A stretch of 64,000 nucleotides of DNA, taken from NCBI RefSeq assembly GCF_035593305.1, contig NZ_CP141615.1, positions 186,001 to 250,000 of the forward strand, written 5' to 3'. The stretch comes from Limnochorda sp. L945t (GTDB lineage: Bacteria > Bacillota > Limnochordia > Limnochordales > Geochordaceae). Made by a program: the position numbers and the translations under genes. Below are positions 45,074-55,500 of the stretch, in pieces. Every line of letters starts with the position of its first letter. Within the stretch, counting starts at the first letter, position 1. The notes under the pieces were generated by a model. It worked only from the letters and a program-made list of their open reading frames with translations, did not search any database and was not told the origin of the DNA.

Positions 45074-46540
45074 TTGAGCGCACGGACAGGCCGGGCATTG
45101 ACGGAGACGGCACCCCTGGTGGAGGCGCTGGCAGAGGCGGCGGGGCGCGCGCCCGCCGTATTTCATACCCCCGGGCACAAGCGCGGCCGCTGGATCGAAG
45201 CGGCCGGCGTCTTGCCCGGCGGCGGGTTCCCGTGGGCCTGGGACGGAGGCGATGCCGTCTGGGCCCCCGACCGCGGTCATGACCTGCGAGCGGTGGCGGA
45301 GGTGGCATCCGGCCTGGTAGCCCGGCTCTGGGGCGCCCGGCACTCCTGGTTGTTGTGGAACGGCGCCACGGCAGGAGTTGTCGCCAGCATCCTGGCATGC
45401 TCGGGCCCGCGAGGACGGATCGGGGTCTCCAGGCTGGCGCATCGCTCGGTGTGGGACGCCATCGTGCTGGCCGATCTCGACCCTGTGGTGATTGGCGGCC
45501 GATGGCTGGAGGGCTGGGATATCCCCCTTCCGCCGGACGTCCGGGATCTTCGTGCGGCGACAGATGCCCCCCTCGACGCCCTGGTGGTGGTCAGCCCGAC
45601 CTATCACGGGATCTGCGCGCCGCTGCAGGATCTGGCCGGCTTCATGCACCCCTCGCCCCTCATCGTCGACGAGGCCCACGGAGCCCACCTCGCCTTTTAC
45701 CCGGACCCGTCCCCTCCTCACGGGATCGGCGCGGGCGCCCATCTCGTGGTGCACGGCGCCCACAAGACGCTGCCCGCCCTGACCCAGGCCGCTTTCCTGC
45801 ACTGGACGGGTGCGGCGGCCGAGCCGGGGATCGATGAGGTGACCCGGTGGCTGGAGATGGTGCAGAGCACGAGCCCTCAGCCGGCCTTGCTCGCCTCGCT
45901 GGACGCGGCTCGCCTGGAGATGCAGCGCCACGGGCAACGGCGCGTGGCCCGCGCCGTCGAGCTCGCCAGGGGGACCCGCCGGGCCTTGCAGCAGGCGCGG
46001 GGAGTGAGGGTGCTGGCCCCGGAGGAGCTTCCGGCCGGGTTCACCCTCGATGAGACTCGCCTCGTGGTAGACGTGGCAGGGCTGGGACTTTCGGGCTGGC
46101 AGGCCGCTTCGGAGCTGGTCGGCGCCTGGGGCGTCTGGCCGGAGATGGCGGGGGCCCGCCACATCGTCTTCCTGTTCACGGGTGCGGACGACGCCGGGAG
46201 CGTCGATCGCCTGGTAGGCGCCCTGACGGCCCTGGCGGCCCGGTCACCCTCCGGCGCCACGGGGCGCTTGCCGGCACTGGCGCGCCTTCCTGCACCCGGG
46301 CGCCGGGTGATGCGGCCGGCAGAGGCGGCCCGACACCGGGCGCGGCGTCTCCCGTGGCCGCAGGCCTCGGGTCATGTCAGCGCCGGCGTGGTGGCTCCTT
46401 ATCCTCCGGGGATCCCGCTCATCACCCCCGGAGAGGAGATTACGGAAGAGGCGGTGGCGTACGCCCTGGATGTGCGACATGCCGGAGGTGTACTGCGGGG
46501 CAGCCCCGCAGAGGGTCGGGAGGTATGGGTCGCCGCGTGA
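45074..46540 (+). CDS. Orn/Lys/Arg decarboxylase-like PLP enzyme (YaaO type)
   Basis: A 488-residue fold-type I PLP enzyme of the Orn/Lys/Arg decarboxylase group. FHTPGHKRG opens the domain; SPTYHGI, VDEAHGAH and the PLP lysine motif VVHGAHKTLPALTQAAF (Lys near residue 235) follow. The C-terminal domain has PYPPGIPLITPGE. Such enzymes make polyamine precursors. The position before tmk is that of yaaO in Bacillus. The start is TTG 45074; it overlaps the stop of a five-codon frame beginning ATG 45063, so coupled initiation is possible. Confidence 0.9.
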   Translation: MSARTGRALTETAPLVEALAEAAGRAPAVFHTPGHKRGRWIEAAGVLPGGGFPWAWDGGDAVWAPDRGHDLRAVAEVASGLVARLWGARHSWLLWNGATAGVVASILACSGPRGRIGVSRLAHRSVWDAIVLADLDPVVIGGRWLEGWDIPLPPDVRDLRAATDAPLDALVVVSPTYHGICAPLQDLAGFMHPSPLIVDEAHGAHLAFYPDPSPPHGIGAGAHLVVHGAHKTLPALTQAAFLHWTGAAAEPGIDEVTRWLEMVQSTSPQPALLASLDAARLEMQRHGQRRVARAVELARGTRRALQQARGVRVLAPEELPAGFTLDETRLVVDVAGLGLSGWQAASELVGAWGVWPEMAGARHIVFLFTGADDAGSVDRLVGALTALAARSPSGATGRLPALARLPAPGRRVMRPAEAARHRARRLPWPQASGHVSAGVVAPYPPGIPLITPGEEITEEAVAYALDVRHAGGVLRGSPAEGREVWVAA

Positions 46541-46576
46541 GGGCGCAATATCCCCTGTCGGTGGTGAAGGCTCGAT

Positions 46577-48268
46577 TTGCTGAAGGCTGCAGCACGGCGC
46601 GAGGTCGTTGACAATCTGGCCCAGCTCCTGGAGGTGTTGCCTCCGCACATCCGCGCCGAGCTGGAGGCGATGGACCGGTTGCACGAACTGATCGAGATCG
46701 TGCTCGACCTGGGCCGCCAGCCCGAGGCGCGCTTTGCCGACAGCTTCGTCTACCTGAGCGACGACTACGTCTCCCGGGAGGATCTCGATTACGTCACCAA
46801 GCGGGTGGGGCAGTTCGGCCAGGACAACCGTGCCGGCATCGAACGCACGCTGCACCGCATCTCGGCGATCCGCAATCGCAACGGCACCATCATCGGGCTG
46901 ACCTGCCGCATCGGGCGTGCCGTCTTCGGCACCATCGACATCATCCGCGACGTCGTGGAAGAGGGGCGCAACATCCTGCTGCTGGGCCGCCCTGGCGTCG
47001 GCAAGACCACGATGCTGCGCGAGGTGGCGCGGGTGCTCGCCGACGACTTCTCCAAGCGGGTCATCGTCGTCGACACCTCCAACGAGATCGCCGGGGATGG
47101 GGACGTGCCGCACCCGGCCATCGGGCATGCCCGCCGGATGCAGGTACCGCGGGTCGACCTCCAGGCCAGGGTCATGATCGAGGCCGTCGAGAACCACATG
47201 CCCGAGGTCGTGGTCATCGACGAGATCGGCACCGAGGAAGAGGCGCAGGCGGCGCGCACCATCGCCGAGCGGGGCGTCCAGCTGGTGGCCACCGCCCATG
47301 GCAACACCCTCGACAACCTGGTGCTCAACCCCACCCTCTCCGACCTGGTGGGCGGCATCCAGGTGGTCACCCTGAGCGACGAGGAGGCGAAGCGGCGGGG
47401 CACCCAAAAGAGCGTGCTGGAGCGCAAGGCGCCGCCCACCTTCGACGTGGTGGTCGAGATCCAGGACCGGGACCGCCTGGCCATCCACAAGGACGTGGCC
47501 TCGGTCGTGGACATGATGCTGCGGGGGATGGAGCCCAGCCCGGAGATCCGGGTGCGCGGGCCCGAGGGAGCCATCGAGGTGCACCAGGGGGGAAACCCTC
47601 CTCCTGAGGAGCCGCCGGCGCCCGAGGCGGCCCGGTTCGAGACCTGGAAAGTTGCAGGCAACGGCAACGGGCCCGGTACGCCAGGGGGCCGGTTCGCCGC
47701 TCCCGGAGCCAACGGGGGCAGGGGATTCGGCATCTCCCGCGATCCTGTGGCGTCAGCGAGCGCAGGCGGACCGGGATGGCGCGGGCCGAGCCCTTCCAGG
47801 CTTTGGGGAGGCAGCCGTCCGGTGCGGCTGTACCCGTACGCGGTGAGCACCACCCGGCTGCAAAAGGCGTTGTCGGTCTGCCCGGTGCCGGTCCAGATCA
47901 CGCAGGATCTGGAGGGCGCCGACATGGTGCTCACCATCAAGGGGCAGTACCGCAAGATGCCGCGCCGCCTCAAGGAGGCCGAGCACCGGGGGCTCCCGAT
48001 CCACGTGATCCGCTCCAACACCCTGGCCCAGATGGAGCAGTTCCTGGAGAAGACGTTCATGACCGACGAAGGAGCAAGCGCCCTGCTGGAAGCGCAACGG
48101 GCCGTGGAGCAGGCCCGCCAGTCGGCCCGGCCGGTGGAGCTGATGCCGCGCACCGCCTACATCCGCAAGCTCCAGCACGAACTCATCGAGCGCTACCACC
48201 TGCGTTCGACGAGCATCGGGGAGGAGCCCAACCGGCGGGTCATGGTGCTCCCCGAGGAGGTTCCATGA
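46577..48268 (+). CDS. R3H-domain AAA ATPase, Ycf45/SpoIIIAA-like
   Basis: A 563-residue P-loop ATPase. Walker [16 protein letters not shown] (about residues 136-150), a [13 protein letters not shown] motif, Walker [14 protein letters not shown] and a sensor region [13 protein letters not shown]; then a Gly/Pro-rich linker (about 340-420) and a C-terminal R3H nucleic-acid-binding region ([30 protein letters not shown]). The same architecture is found in plastid/cyanobacterial Ycf45. It may be an RNA- or DNA-dependent ATPase; its job is not known. TTG 46577 has GAAGG 7 bases upstream. The stop overlaps the tmk ATG. Confidence 0.88.
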   Translation: MLKAAARREVVDNLAQLLEVLPPHIRAELEAMDRLHELIEIVLDLGRQPEARFADSFVYLSDDYVSREDLDYVTKRVGQFGQDNRAGIERTLHRISAIRNRNGTIIGLTCRIGRAVFGTIDIIRDVVEEGRNILLLGRPGVGKTTMLREVARVLADDFSKRVIVVDTSNEIAGDGDVPHPAIGHARRMQVPRVDLQARVMIEAVENHMPEVVVIDEIGTEEEAQAARTIAERGVQLVATAHGNTLDNLVLNPTLSDLVGGIQVVTLSDEEAKRRGTQKSVLERKAPPTFDVVVEIQDRDRLAIHKDVASVVDMMLRGMEPSPEIRVRGPEGAIEVHQGGNPPPEEPPAPEAARFETWKVAGNGNGPGTPGGRFAAPGANGGRGFGISRDPVASASAGGPGWRGPSPSRLWGGSRPVRLYPYAVSTTRLQKALSVCPVPVQITQDLEGADMVLTIKGQYRKMPRRLKEAEHRGLPIHVIRSNTLAQMEQFLEKTFMTDEGASALLEAQRAVEQARQSARPVELMPRTAYIRKLQHELIERYHLRSTSIGEEPNRRVMVLPEEVP

Positions 48269-48978
48269 GCCCCGCGGGGGCGCCGCCGGGGGCGCTCATC
48301 ACCTTCGAGGGGCTCGACGGTACCGGCAAGTCGACGCAGGCGCGGCGCCTCGCGCGCTGGCTCGAACGCCAGGGTGTACCGGTGCTCCACACCCGGCAGC
48401 CCGGGGGTACGGCGGCCGGGCGGCGGATGCGGGCCATCGTGCTGGGTCACGAGCGCCGCGGCGTGCGCCTCGCTCCCGAGGCCGAGCTCCTGTTGATGAT
48501 GGCGGACAGGGCGCAGCACGTCTCGGAGGTGGTGCGCCCTGCCCTCGAAGAGGGCCGGTGGGTGATCTCCGAGCGGTTCGCCGACTCCTCCGTGGCGTAC
48601 CAGGCTTGGGGGCTGGGGATCGACGCCGAGCTGGTCGAGCGGCTCAACCGTTTGGCCACGGGAGGCCTGGTGCCGGACCTGACGCTGTGGCTCGACCTGC
48701 CTTCCGGGGTCCTTCCGGGGCGGCGGCAACGCCCCCGCAGGGATCGGATCGAGGGGCGCGACGAGGGGTTTTTCGCGCGGGTGCGCGAAGGATACCTGGC
48801 TCTGGCCGCCGCCCATCCGGAGCGGATCGTTCGCCTCGACGTGACCGGGTCGAGCCGGGACCGGGTGGAGGCGCTCGTCCGAACCGCGGTCATGGAGCGC
48901 CTGGGCCGGCGGCTCCAGGAGGTGACCGGCCGGACCCGGCCGAACCACGGTGGGGAGGAGGCGGGTGCCCTGTCATGA
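48265..48978 (+). CDS. tmk: Thymidylate kinase
   Basis: Phosphorylates dTMP to dTDP. P-loop [19 protein letters not shown] near residue 15, the RQPGGT dTMP motif (usually TREPGGT), the DR loop ([12 protein letters not shown]), and a lid segment ([18 protein letters not shown]). The length of 237 residues is slightly long. The ATG overlaps the preceding stop (ATGA), with AGGAGG 4 bases before it. Confidence 0.95.
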   Translation: MSPAGAPPGALITFEGLDGTGKSTQARRLARWLERQGVPVLHTRQPGGTAAGRRMRAIVLGHERRGVRLAPEAELLLMMADRAQHVSEVVRPALEEGRWVISERFADSSVAYQAWGLGIDAELVERLNRLATGGLVPDLTLWLDLPSGVLPGRRQRPRRDRIEGRDEGFFARVREGYLALAAAHPERIVRLDVTGSSRDRVEALVRTAVMERLGRRLQEVTGRTRPNHGGEEAGALS

Positions 48979-49262
48979 AGCTCTTGATCGCCGTCGTGCA
49001 GGACCAGGATGCCGGGCCCTTGATGCAGCGCTTGGTGGATCAGGGTTTCGGGGCCACCAAGCTGGCGAGCACGGGGGGCTTCCTCCGGCAGGGCAACACC
49101 ACCATCCTCATCGGCCTCGAGGATGCGCAGGTCGACGCGGCGGTGGAGTGCATCCGCCGGACCTGCCGCCACCGGCGCCAGGCGGCCGCAGGCGCGGGGG
49201 ACGTCGAGGTAGGAGCGGCCACCATCTTCGTGTTGCGGGTCGACCGGTTCGAGCGGATCTAG
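48975..49262 (+). CDS. darA: Cyclic-di-AMP-binding PII-like protein DarA (YaaQ)
   Basis: A 95-residue PII-like trimeric receptor for c-di-[21 protein letters not shown], the loop with FGATKLASTGGFLRQGNTT, and the C-terminal GAATIFVLRVDRFERI strand match the family. The ATG overlaps the tmk stop (ATGA). The tmk-yaaQ pair is conserved in Bacillota; the cellular effect of DarA is still poorly defined. Confidence 0.93.
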   Translation: MKLLIAVVQDQDAGPLMQRLVDQGFGATKLASTGGFLRQGNTTILIGLEDAQVDAAVECIRRTCRHRRQAAAGAGDVEVGAATIFVLRVDRFERI

Positions 49263-49294
49263 CCCGCGAAGGCCCTGCGTGAAGGACGGCCGCG

Positions 49295-49768
49295 ATGGAA
49301 AGCGCACGGATCGAGGGGCTTCCCCGGCGGCGCCGCCCCACTCAGATAGGCCGGCCCCGGGCCGGCTCGACGGCCAGGACCGCGAGCGGCGAGCGGCCGG
49401 CCGGCGTCTTCCGGACGGAGCTGGCCGATGCCGACCGGCGTCGCCGGCGGCAGGAGATGGAGCAGGCGCTGCGCGAGGTGGACCGGTGCGCGGGAGAGCT
49501 GCGCCGCTCGCCCGGCGAGGCGACCGTCTTCGCGTATCGCCAGGCCGTGCGGCGCCTGCTCGAGCTCGCCCTTGCCGGCACGTACCGGGTCGACCGGCGG
49601 GTCGCGGTGGACGGGCGGGGGCAGCGGCGTCTGCATGCCGTGATCCAGGAGGTGGATGCAGCGCTCGACCGGCTCGTCCGGGACGTCCTGGCGCGCCAAC
49701 AGCCCGCTCTGGCGCTGGCGGCCCGGCTCGACGACATCCGGGGGCTGCTGCTCGACCTTGTCCGCTGA
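49295..49768 (+). CDS. yaaR: YaaR-family protein (DUF327)
   Basis: A 157-residue helical protein. A basic, disordered N-terminus leads into a helical domain with RRRRQEMEQALREVDRCAGEL and VDAALDRLVRDVL. It holds the yaaR slot between darA and holB. AAGGA lies 9 bases before ATG 49295. Function unknown. Confidence 0.85.
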   Translation: MESARIEGLPRRRRPTQIGRPRAGSTARTASGERPAGVFRTELADADRRRRRQEMEQALREVDRCAGELRRSPGEATVFAYRQAVRRLLELALAGTYRVDRRVAVDGRGQRRLHAVIQEVDAALDRLVRDVLARQQPALALAARLDDIRGLLLDLVR

Positions 49769-50798
49769 CGCGCCGTCGCCTGCCGCACCGGTTCGGTGGT
49801 CTGCGATCGTGGGGCATGCACGGGCGGTCGGGTGGTTTCGCCGCGCGATCCAAGGTGGCCGCATCGGCGGGGCCTACCTGCTCCACGGGCCCCGCGGGGT
49901 GGGGAAAGCGACGCTGGCCAGGGCCGTGGCGGCCGCCCTGCTCTGTGAGGCGCCTGACGAAGACGGGGAGGCATGCGGGCGCTGCGACGCATGCCAGGCG
50001 GTGGCCCGGGGCCGTCATCCGGACGTCGTGTGGGTGGCCCCCTCCACGGAGGCCGGCAACATCACCATTCAGCAGATACGGGACCTGCGGATGCGCCTGA
50101 GCCTTTCCCCCCAGCGGGGGGCGTGGACCGTGGCGGCGCTGGAGCGGGCCGACCGGCTCACGCTCGAAGCGGCCAACGCTTTCCTCAAGTCCCTGGAAGA
50201 GCCGCCCGGCCAGACGGTGCTCTTCTTGCTGGCCGAAGAGGTCGACGCCCTGCCTGAGACCATCCGCTCCCGTTGCCTGCCTTTCTACCTCGGACCGGTC
50301 GATCGCTCCCTCATCGCAAGGACGCTCGAAGAGCGCCTCGGATTGGCCCCCGAAGAGGCCAGGCGCCGGGCCCTGGCATCGGCCGGACGTCCGGGCTGGG
50401 CCATGGAAGGCTGGGAGGGAGCGCTGCGGCGGCGCCAAACCGCGATCGACTGGTTGCGCCAGGCCCTGGTCCAGCCGCCGGCCCGGGTCGACCGGTTGAC
50501 CCGTGAACTGGAAGGGGGCGATCCTGGCGAAGTGGACGAGAACCTTGCTGCAATGATATGGTTGTGGCGGGATGTGGCGGCGTGGGTCTTTGGTGGGAAG
50601 CAACCGGACATCGTGACCGGCGATCAGGAGATGGAGGCGCTGCTCCGCCGGATCCGCCCGGTGGGGGCTGTGGAGGGGCTCCGGACCTTGATCCGGGCGA
50701 GGGAGATGATCGCCCGGTACACGAGCCGCCGGTTGACGCTCAACTGGGCGTGGATGGTGCTGCGCCGGGCAAGCTGCGGGGACCGGTCCGCGTCGTAG
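49758..50798 (+). CDS. holB: DNA polymerase III delta' subunit
   Basis: A 346-residue clamp-loader subunit related to DnaX. GPRGVGKATLARAVAAALLC (P-loop-like, with Ala where DnaX has Thr), a zinc module in CEAPDEDGEACGRCDAC, SLEEPPGQTVLFL, and the RSRCLPF motif. TTG 49758, overlapping the yaaR 3' end by 11 bases, gives a family-like N-terminus just before WSAIVGH; no good binding site is present, so the start is uncertain. Confidence 0.92.
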   Translation: MSADAPSPAAPVRWSAIVGHARAVGWFRRAIQGGRIGGAYLLHGPRGVGKATLARAVAAALLCEAPDEDGEACGRCDACQAVARGRHPDVVWVAPSTEAGNITIQQIRDLRMRLSLSPQRGAWTVAALERADRLTLEAANAFLKSLEEPPGQTVLFLLAEEVDALPETIRSRCLPFYLGPVDRSLIARTLEERLGLAPEEARRRALASAGRPGWAMEGWEGALRRRQTAIDWLRQALVQPPARVDRLTRELEGGDPGEVDENLAAMIWLWRDVAAWVFGGKQPDIVTGDQEMEALLRRIRPVGAVEGLRTLIRAREMIARYTSRRLTLNWAWMVLRRASCGDRSAS

Positions 50799-51637
50799 CG
50801 GTGCGGTTGGGCCGCGCCGGCCGGGTCTACTACTTCGATCCCCGGGATTTGCCCCTGACCCGCGGGGCGTGGGTCGTCGTGGAAACCCAGAGGGGGCTCG
50901 AGACCGGGCAGGTCGTGGTCGAGCCGCGGGAAGTGGTCGCGGAGAAGGTCGTGTGGCCGCTTCGTCCCGTAGTCCGCCTGGCGACCGAGAGCGATCTCGC
51001 ACAGCGGGACCAGTGGCAGCAGAAGGAGCAGCAAGCTTTCGCCCTCGGGATGGAGAAGGTGGAGCAGCACCACCTGCCCATGCGGATCGTCGACGCCGAG
51101 TACGGTTTCGACGGATCCCGTCTCACCTTCTACTTCACGGCTCCGGAGCGGGTGGATTTTCGCGAGCTGGTGCGGGATCTCGCTTCGACCTTCCACACCC
51201 GGATCGACTTGCGGCAGGTCGGCGCCCGGGACGTCGCGCGGATGGTCGGGGGGATCGGGCCGTGCGGGCGGCCCGTTTGCTGCGCCTCTTTCCTGTCCGA
51301 GTTCCGGCCCGTCACCATCCGCATGGCCAAGGACCAGGGCCTTCCCCTCAACCCGGAGAAGCTCTCGGGCCTGTGCGGGCGCCTGATGTGCTGCCTCGCC
51401 TACGAGCTCGATCGCGTGCCGGCTACGGTGACCACCGCGGCCACGGGCGCCGACGGCACGGCCCGCCCTGCCGGCTGCCCGCTCAACGGGTGTGGCGGCG
51501 ATGGCCAAGCGCCGGGCCCGGCACCGGGCGAATCCGCCGACCCCGATGGCCCGGCGGCCGCATTGCCGGCCACGGATGGGGCCACCCGGAGGCGGCCGCG
51601 CCGGCGCAGGCGTCACCGGAGGCCTTCAGCCGCTTGA
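50750..51637 (+). CDS. ricT: PSP1-domain protein RicT (YaaT)
   Basis: A 295-residue PSP1 protein. In Bacillus, RicT with RicA and RicF forms an iron-sulfur complex that helps RNase Y mature mRNAs and affects sporulation and competence. The typical opening VRLGRAGRVYYFDP and the cysteine pairs GPCGRPVCC (about residues 171-179) and CGRLMCC (about 208-214) that bind the Fe-S clusters are all present. The C-terminus is very basic. GTG 50750 overlaps holB by 49 bases; GTG 50801 just after the holB stop is the alternative. Confidence 0.92.
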   Translation: MDGAAPGKLRGPVRVVAVRLGRAGRVYYFDPRDLPLTRGAWVVVETQRGLETGQVVVEPREVVAEKVVWPLRPVVRLATESDLAQRDQWQQKEQQAFALGMEKVEQHHLPMRIVDAEYGFDGSRLTFYFTAPERVDFRELVRDLASTFHTRIDLRQVGARDVARMVGGIGPCGRPVCCASFLSEFRPVTIRMAKDQGLPLNPEKLSGLCGRLMCCLAYELDRVPATVTTAATGADGTARPAGCPLNGCGGDGQAPGPAPGESADPDGPAAALPATDGATRRRPRRRRRHRRPSAA

Positions 51638-52356
51638 GCGGGATCCTGTGGGTCTGCGGGACCCCCATCGGCAATCTGCAGGACGTTTCGTTGCGCCTCG
51701 TGGAGACCCTCAAGGCGGTCGACCTGGTGGCATGCGAGGATACCCGCCGCGCCCTCAAGCTCCTCAACCACCTCGGCATCCGCAAGCGGCTGGTCAGCTA
51801 CCACGAGCACAACGCCGCCCATCGCCTGCCGTTGTTGCTGCAAAAGCTGCACGAAGGGCTGCAGCTCGCTCTCGTGACCGACGCCGGGATGCCGGTCGTC
51901 TCGGACCCGGGTTGGGAGCTGGTGCGGGAGGCGGCCGCCTCCGGGATCGCCGTGCGGGTGGTGCCCGGTCCGTCGGCCGTGGTCTCCGCTCTGGCGGTCT
52001 CGGGGCTACCGGGGCAGCGCTTCTGGTTCGAGGGGTTCTTGCCTCGCCAGCCCAAGCGCCGGCGAGAGCGGCTGGAGGCGTTGCGGGACCTCCCCGGCAC
52101 CCTCGTCTTCTTCGAGGCTCCTCACCGTCTGGCGGCGAGCCTGCAGGCGATGGCAGAGGTTCTAGGGGCGCGCCCGGCCGCCTGCGCGCGAGAGCTGACC
52201 AAAGTCCACGAGGAGGTCGTCCGGGGGAGCCTGGTCGAGCTCGCCCGGCGCTTCGAGCAGGCGGAGCCGCCGCCCCTGGGCGAGTGCACCATCGTGGTGG
52301 GCCCTCCGCCCGCGCTTTTGCACTGCGAGAGCACTAAAAACATCCAGTATACATGA
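51634..52356 (+). CDS. rsmI: 16S rRNA (cytidine-1402 2'-O)-methyltransferase
   Basis: A 240-residue SAM-dependent tetrapyrrole-methylase-fold enzyme that methylates C1402 in the ribosomal decoding centre. Motifs: GTPIGNLQDVSLR, ACEDTRR, SYHEHN, VTDAGMPVVSDPG, PGPSAVVSALAVSG and FFEAPHR. TTG 51634 overlaps the ricT stop (TTGA), with GGAGG 11 bases upstream. The yabA and yazA genes that lie between them in Bacillus are absent. Confidence 0.95.
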   Translation: MSGILWVCGTPIGNLQDVSLRLVETLKAVDLVACEDTRRALKLLNHLGIRKRLVSYHEHNAAHRLPLLLQKLHEGLQLALVTDAGMPVVSDPGWELVREAAASGIAVRVVPGPSAVVSALAVSGLPGQRFWFEGFLPRQPKRRRERLEALRDLPGTLVFFEAPHRLAASLQAMAEVLGARPAACARELTKVHEEVVRGSLVELARRFEQAEPPPLGECTIVVGPPPALLHCESTKNIQYT

Positions 52357-52366
52357 GCCGCACCCG

Positions 52367-52395
52367 TTGTGCCTGGCGCGAGCGCCTGCTAGAAT
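52367..52395 (+). promoter_or_regulatory. gltB promoter
   Basis: TTGTGC (52367-52372) and TAGAAT (52390-52395) are 17 bases apart, and the -10 has an upstream TG (extended -10). Transcription would begin near 52402, leaving a leader of about 187 bases before gltB. Confidence 0.65.
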
Positions 52396-52406
52396 GACCC
52401 CCAAAA

Positions 52407-52520
52407 CTACTCGCAGCCACCCGGGAACGGCCCGCGACGGGCGGGAGACGGAGTAGAGCAGGCGCCGGGCCCGGACATGCGTATCGGTGGGGCGGGTCAA
52501 AGGGCGTCCCGCCGGTTTTC
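52407..52520 (+). promoter_or_regulatory. Structured gltB leader, possible attenuator
   Basis: The predicted leader begins with a domain closed by CTACTC (52407-52412) pairing with GAGTAG (52451-52456), with GC-rich helices inside. A second hairpin, GGCGGG (52491-52496) with CCCGCC (52508-52513), is followed by GGTTTTCGTCTT, resembling an intrinsic terminator. Together this suggests control by premature termination, perhaps by a riboswitch or protein. No known riboswitch class is recognised. Confidence 0.4.
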
Positions 52521-52588
52521 GTCTTGACCCACGCGCCGTTGCCGAAGGCCTCTCCCTCTCTACGGGTACGGCCCGGCCGGAGAAGGTG

Positions 52589-55500
52589 ATGGCCGTGACC
52601 CAGTGGCCCCTGCGCCAGGCGGGAGCTGCCCCGGCCGAATACGCCCGCCACTACGAGCATGGGAATTGTGGGCTGGCCGCGGTCTTCTCCAGGGACGGCC
52701 GCCCCGATCGGGCGGTCCTCGAACGGGTCCTGACCTATCTCGGCCGGCTGGCCCACCGGTCCGGGTCGGTCGAGGGGGAGGGGGACGGCTGCGGCATCCA
52801 GACGGACATCCCGCGAGCTCTGTGGGCCGGGCGGTTGGAAGAGGCCGGCCTCGACCCGGAGCTGGCCCGGCACCCTTCCTTTGCCGTCGCCCATCTGTTC
52901 GTCTCGTCTCCCTCCTCTGATCTCGTCGAGCGGATACGCCATTTCCTGGCCCGGCGCGGCATCCGCCTTCTCGTATCGTGCCTCGACCGTGCCGTCGTCG
53001 AGGCGCTGGGGCCCCGGGGGCGGAGGCAGGCGCCTGCGTTCTGGCAGCTGGCCCTGATGGTCGACCCGCCGGGGGTCGACGGGTGGTGGCGCCCGGGCTT
53101 GCTCCCGTTCGAAGGGGACGGGACGCTGGGGTCGGCCCAGCGGCGGCTGTCGGCCCTGGTGGGCAGCCGCCTGTTCGAGTCGTCGCTGGAGCTCGAGCGG
53201 GCGTTCGAGTCGGTCCACGTCGTCTCCATGAGCGCCCACACGGTCGTTTACAAGGTGCTGGGCGACGTGGGGCATCTGCAGGCCTTCTACCCGGACTTGC
53301 AGGACCCGGCCTTCGCCACGAGGGCGGCCATCGGCCACAACCGGTACTCCACCAACACCATGCCGACCTTCGATCGGGCGCAACCGTTCACCGTGCTCGC
53401 GCACAACGGGGAGATCAACACGATCCGGCGCCTGGTGATGGAGGCGGAGCAGGTCGGCATCCCCACGATCCTGGGCGGGAGCGATTCCCAAAACCTCAAC
53501 CGTACGGCCGACGCGATGCTCCACCGGATGGGCTATTCGCTGATGGAGACCCTGGAAATCCTTTTCCCGCCCATTCTCAACGAGATCAAGCGGTATCCGG
53601 CCGAGTGGCAGGAGTACTACATGTACCTGCGCCAGGCCTGGGGCCCCTTTGCCCAAGGGCCGGCCGCCATCTTCGCCCGGCACCGGGACATGGCCGTGAT
53701 GGCCGCCGATGCCCTGGGTCTTCGCCCGCTGTGGTACGTGCCGGCTCAAGACGTCGTGGTCTTCTCGTCGGAGCCCGGGGTCGTACCGACGCGGGAACTC
53801 GTGTCGGACCCCAAGCCCCTCGGCCCGGGGGAGAAGATGGCGGTGTTGCTGGAGCCGGGCGGCGCGCGGGTGCTCGCTTATCCCTACCTGCAGGAGTGGG
53901 TCGTGGAACGCTGGAAGCGGCGAATTGGCGCTGTCGGCGGCTTTGCCCGGTGGATCTCTCCCGCCAGGGCGTTTGCCTCGCCGGCCGGCGCCGGCTCCGA
54001 GCCCGGGCCGGTCGAGGAAGCCGTGCTCCAACGGCTGATGGCGGCGTGGGCGTGGCAGGCGGACGACGTCAAGATCCTGGAAGACATGGCCCGGAGCGGC
54101 GCTGAGCCCATCGGCTCCCTCGGGTACGACGCCCCGCTGGCCGCCCTCTCCCCTGAACTGCACAACCTGGCCGACTACTTCAAAGAGACCGTGGCCGTGG
54201 TGACCAACCCGGCCATCGACCGGGATCGGGAGATCGAACACTTCTCGACGCGGGTCGTGGTGGGGCGCAGGCCGGCTCTCAAGCCGGCAGGGGGCCATGG
54301 CGACATGGCGGCCCGTCCGGGAGCCATCGAGCTGCTGCTGCCCGTCTGCGTGGGTGGCGCTCCCCAGGGGAGTGCCCTTGACCTGGAGAGCGCCCGGCGG
54401 GTGGCGGCCTCTTTCGAGACGCTGGCGTGGCCTGACCTCGTGGCCGGGCTTTGCGCGACGGTGGTGCCCGTGCGCCGGCGGCGGGGCGAGACCACGGTGG
54501 CGGCCTTGCACCGCACGGCCCGGCAGGCGTCCGAAGCGGTCTCTTCTGGCAGCGCCCTGGTGGTGCTGGACGACGGCGGGGTCTTCGAGGACGAGGCGGG
54601 CACATGGATGGATCCCCATCTGGTCGTCGCCTTCGTGGATCGGGCGCTACGCCAGGCGGCGGGCTTACGCCGGCGGGCCGGCATCGTCGTGCGCAGCGGA
54701 GCGTTGCGCAACCTTCACGACGTCATGCTGGCCCTCGGCCTGGGCGCGGACGTGGTCGTGCCGTGGATGATGGTGGAGCTCGCCGCCCGCAGCGCCGTGG
54801 CCGCGGGCCAGAGCGCCGAGCAGGGCGTGGCCCACCTCCTCTCGGCCCTGCACAAAGGGATGGAGAAAGTGATCTCCACCCTGGGCATTCACGAGATCCG
54901 GGGCTACGCGCGCCTTTTCTCGTGCATCGGGCTGAAGCCGGAGCTGGCAGTGTTGCTCGAGGTCGAGGCATACGCTGCCTCGGACGGGGCGGGCGTGGGG
55001 TTCCAGGAACTGGAGCAGTCGACGGAGCGACGACGGGCCCTCGCCACCGGGGAGGGGGGCTCCGAACCCCGTCTGGTGCGGCCGTTCCACTACTGGCCTC
55101 GCATCTGGAAGGCGCTGGCCCAGGCTGCGGAAGGCGCCATCCCGTACGCGGCGGCCGCCCGCCAGATGGAAGAGCTCGAACGGGCCCATCCGGTGGCCCT
55201 GCGCCATCTGCTCGCTCTGCGCCCTTCGGGAAGCCCGCTCGAGGGGCCGGTCGACCTTTCCGTCGGAGAACACTCGCTGCCTTTCGTGATCAGCTCCATG
55301 TCGTTCGGGTCGCAGGGGGAGCGGGCTTACCGCGCGTACCTCGAGGCCGCGGTGCGGGCCAACATCGTCTGCCTCAACGGTGAGGGCGGCGAGATTCCGG
55401 ACCTGGTGGGCCGCTGGCCTCGCCACCGCGGCATCCAGGTGGCGTCGGGCCGTTTCGGCGTTCACGCCGAGATGCTCAACGGCGCCTGGGTCATCGAGAT

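Noticed and set aside
52487-52588. GTG 52487 as the gltB start
   Set aside because: It would place the terminator-like hairpin inside the coding region and add a non-homologous Arg-rich extension; ATG 52589 has a better ribosome binding site.
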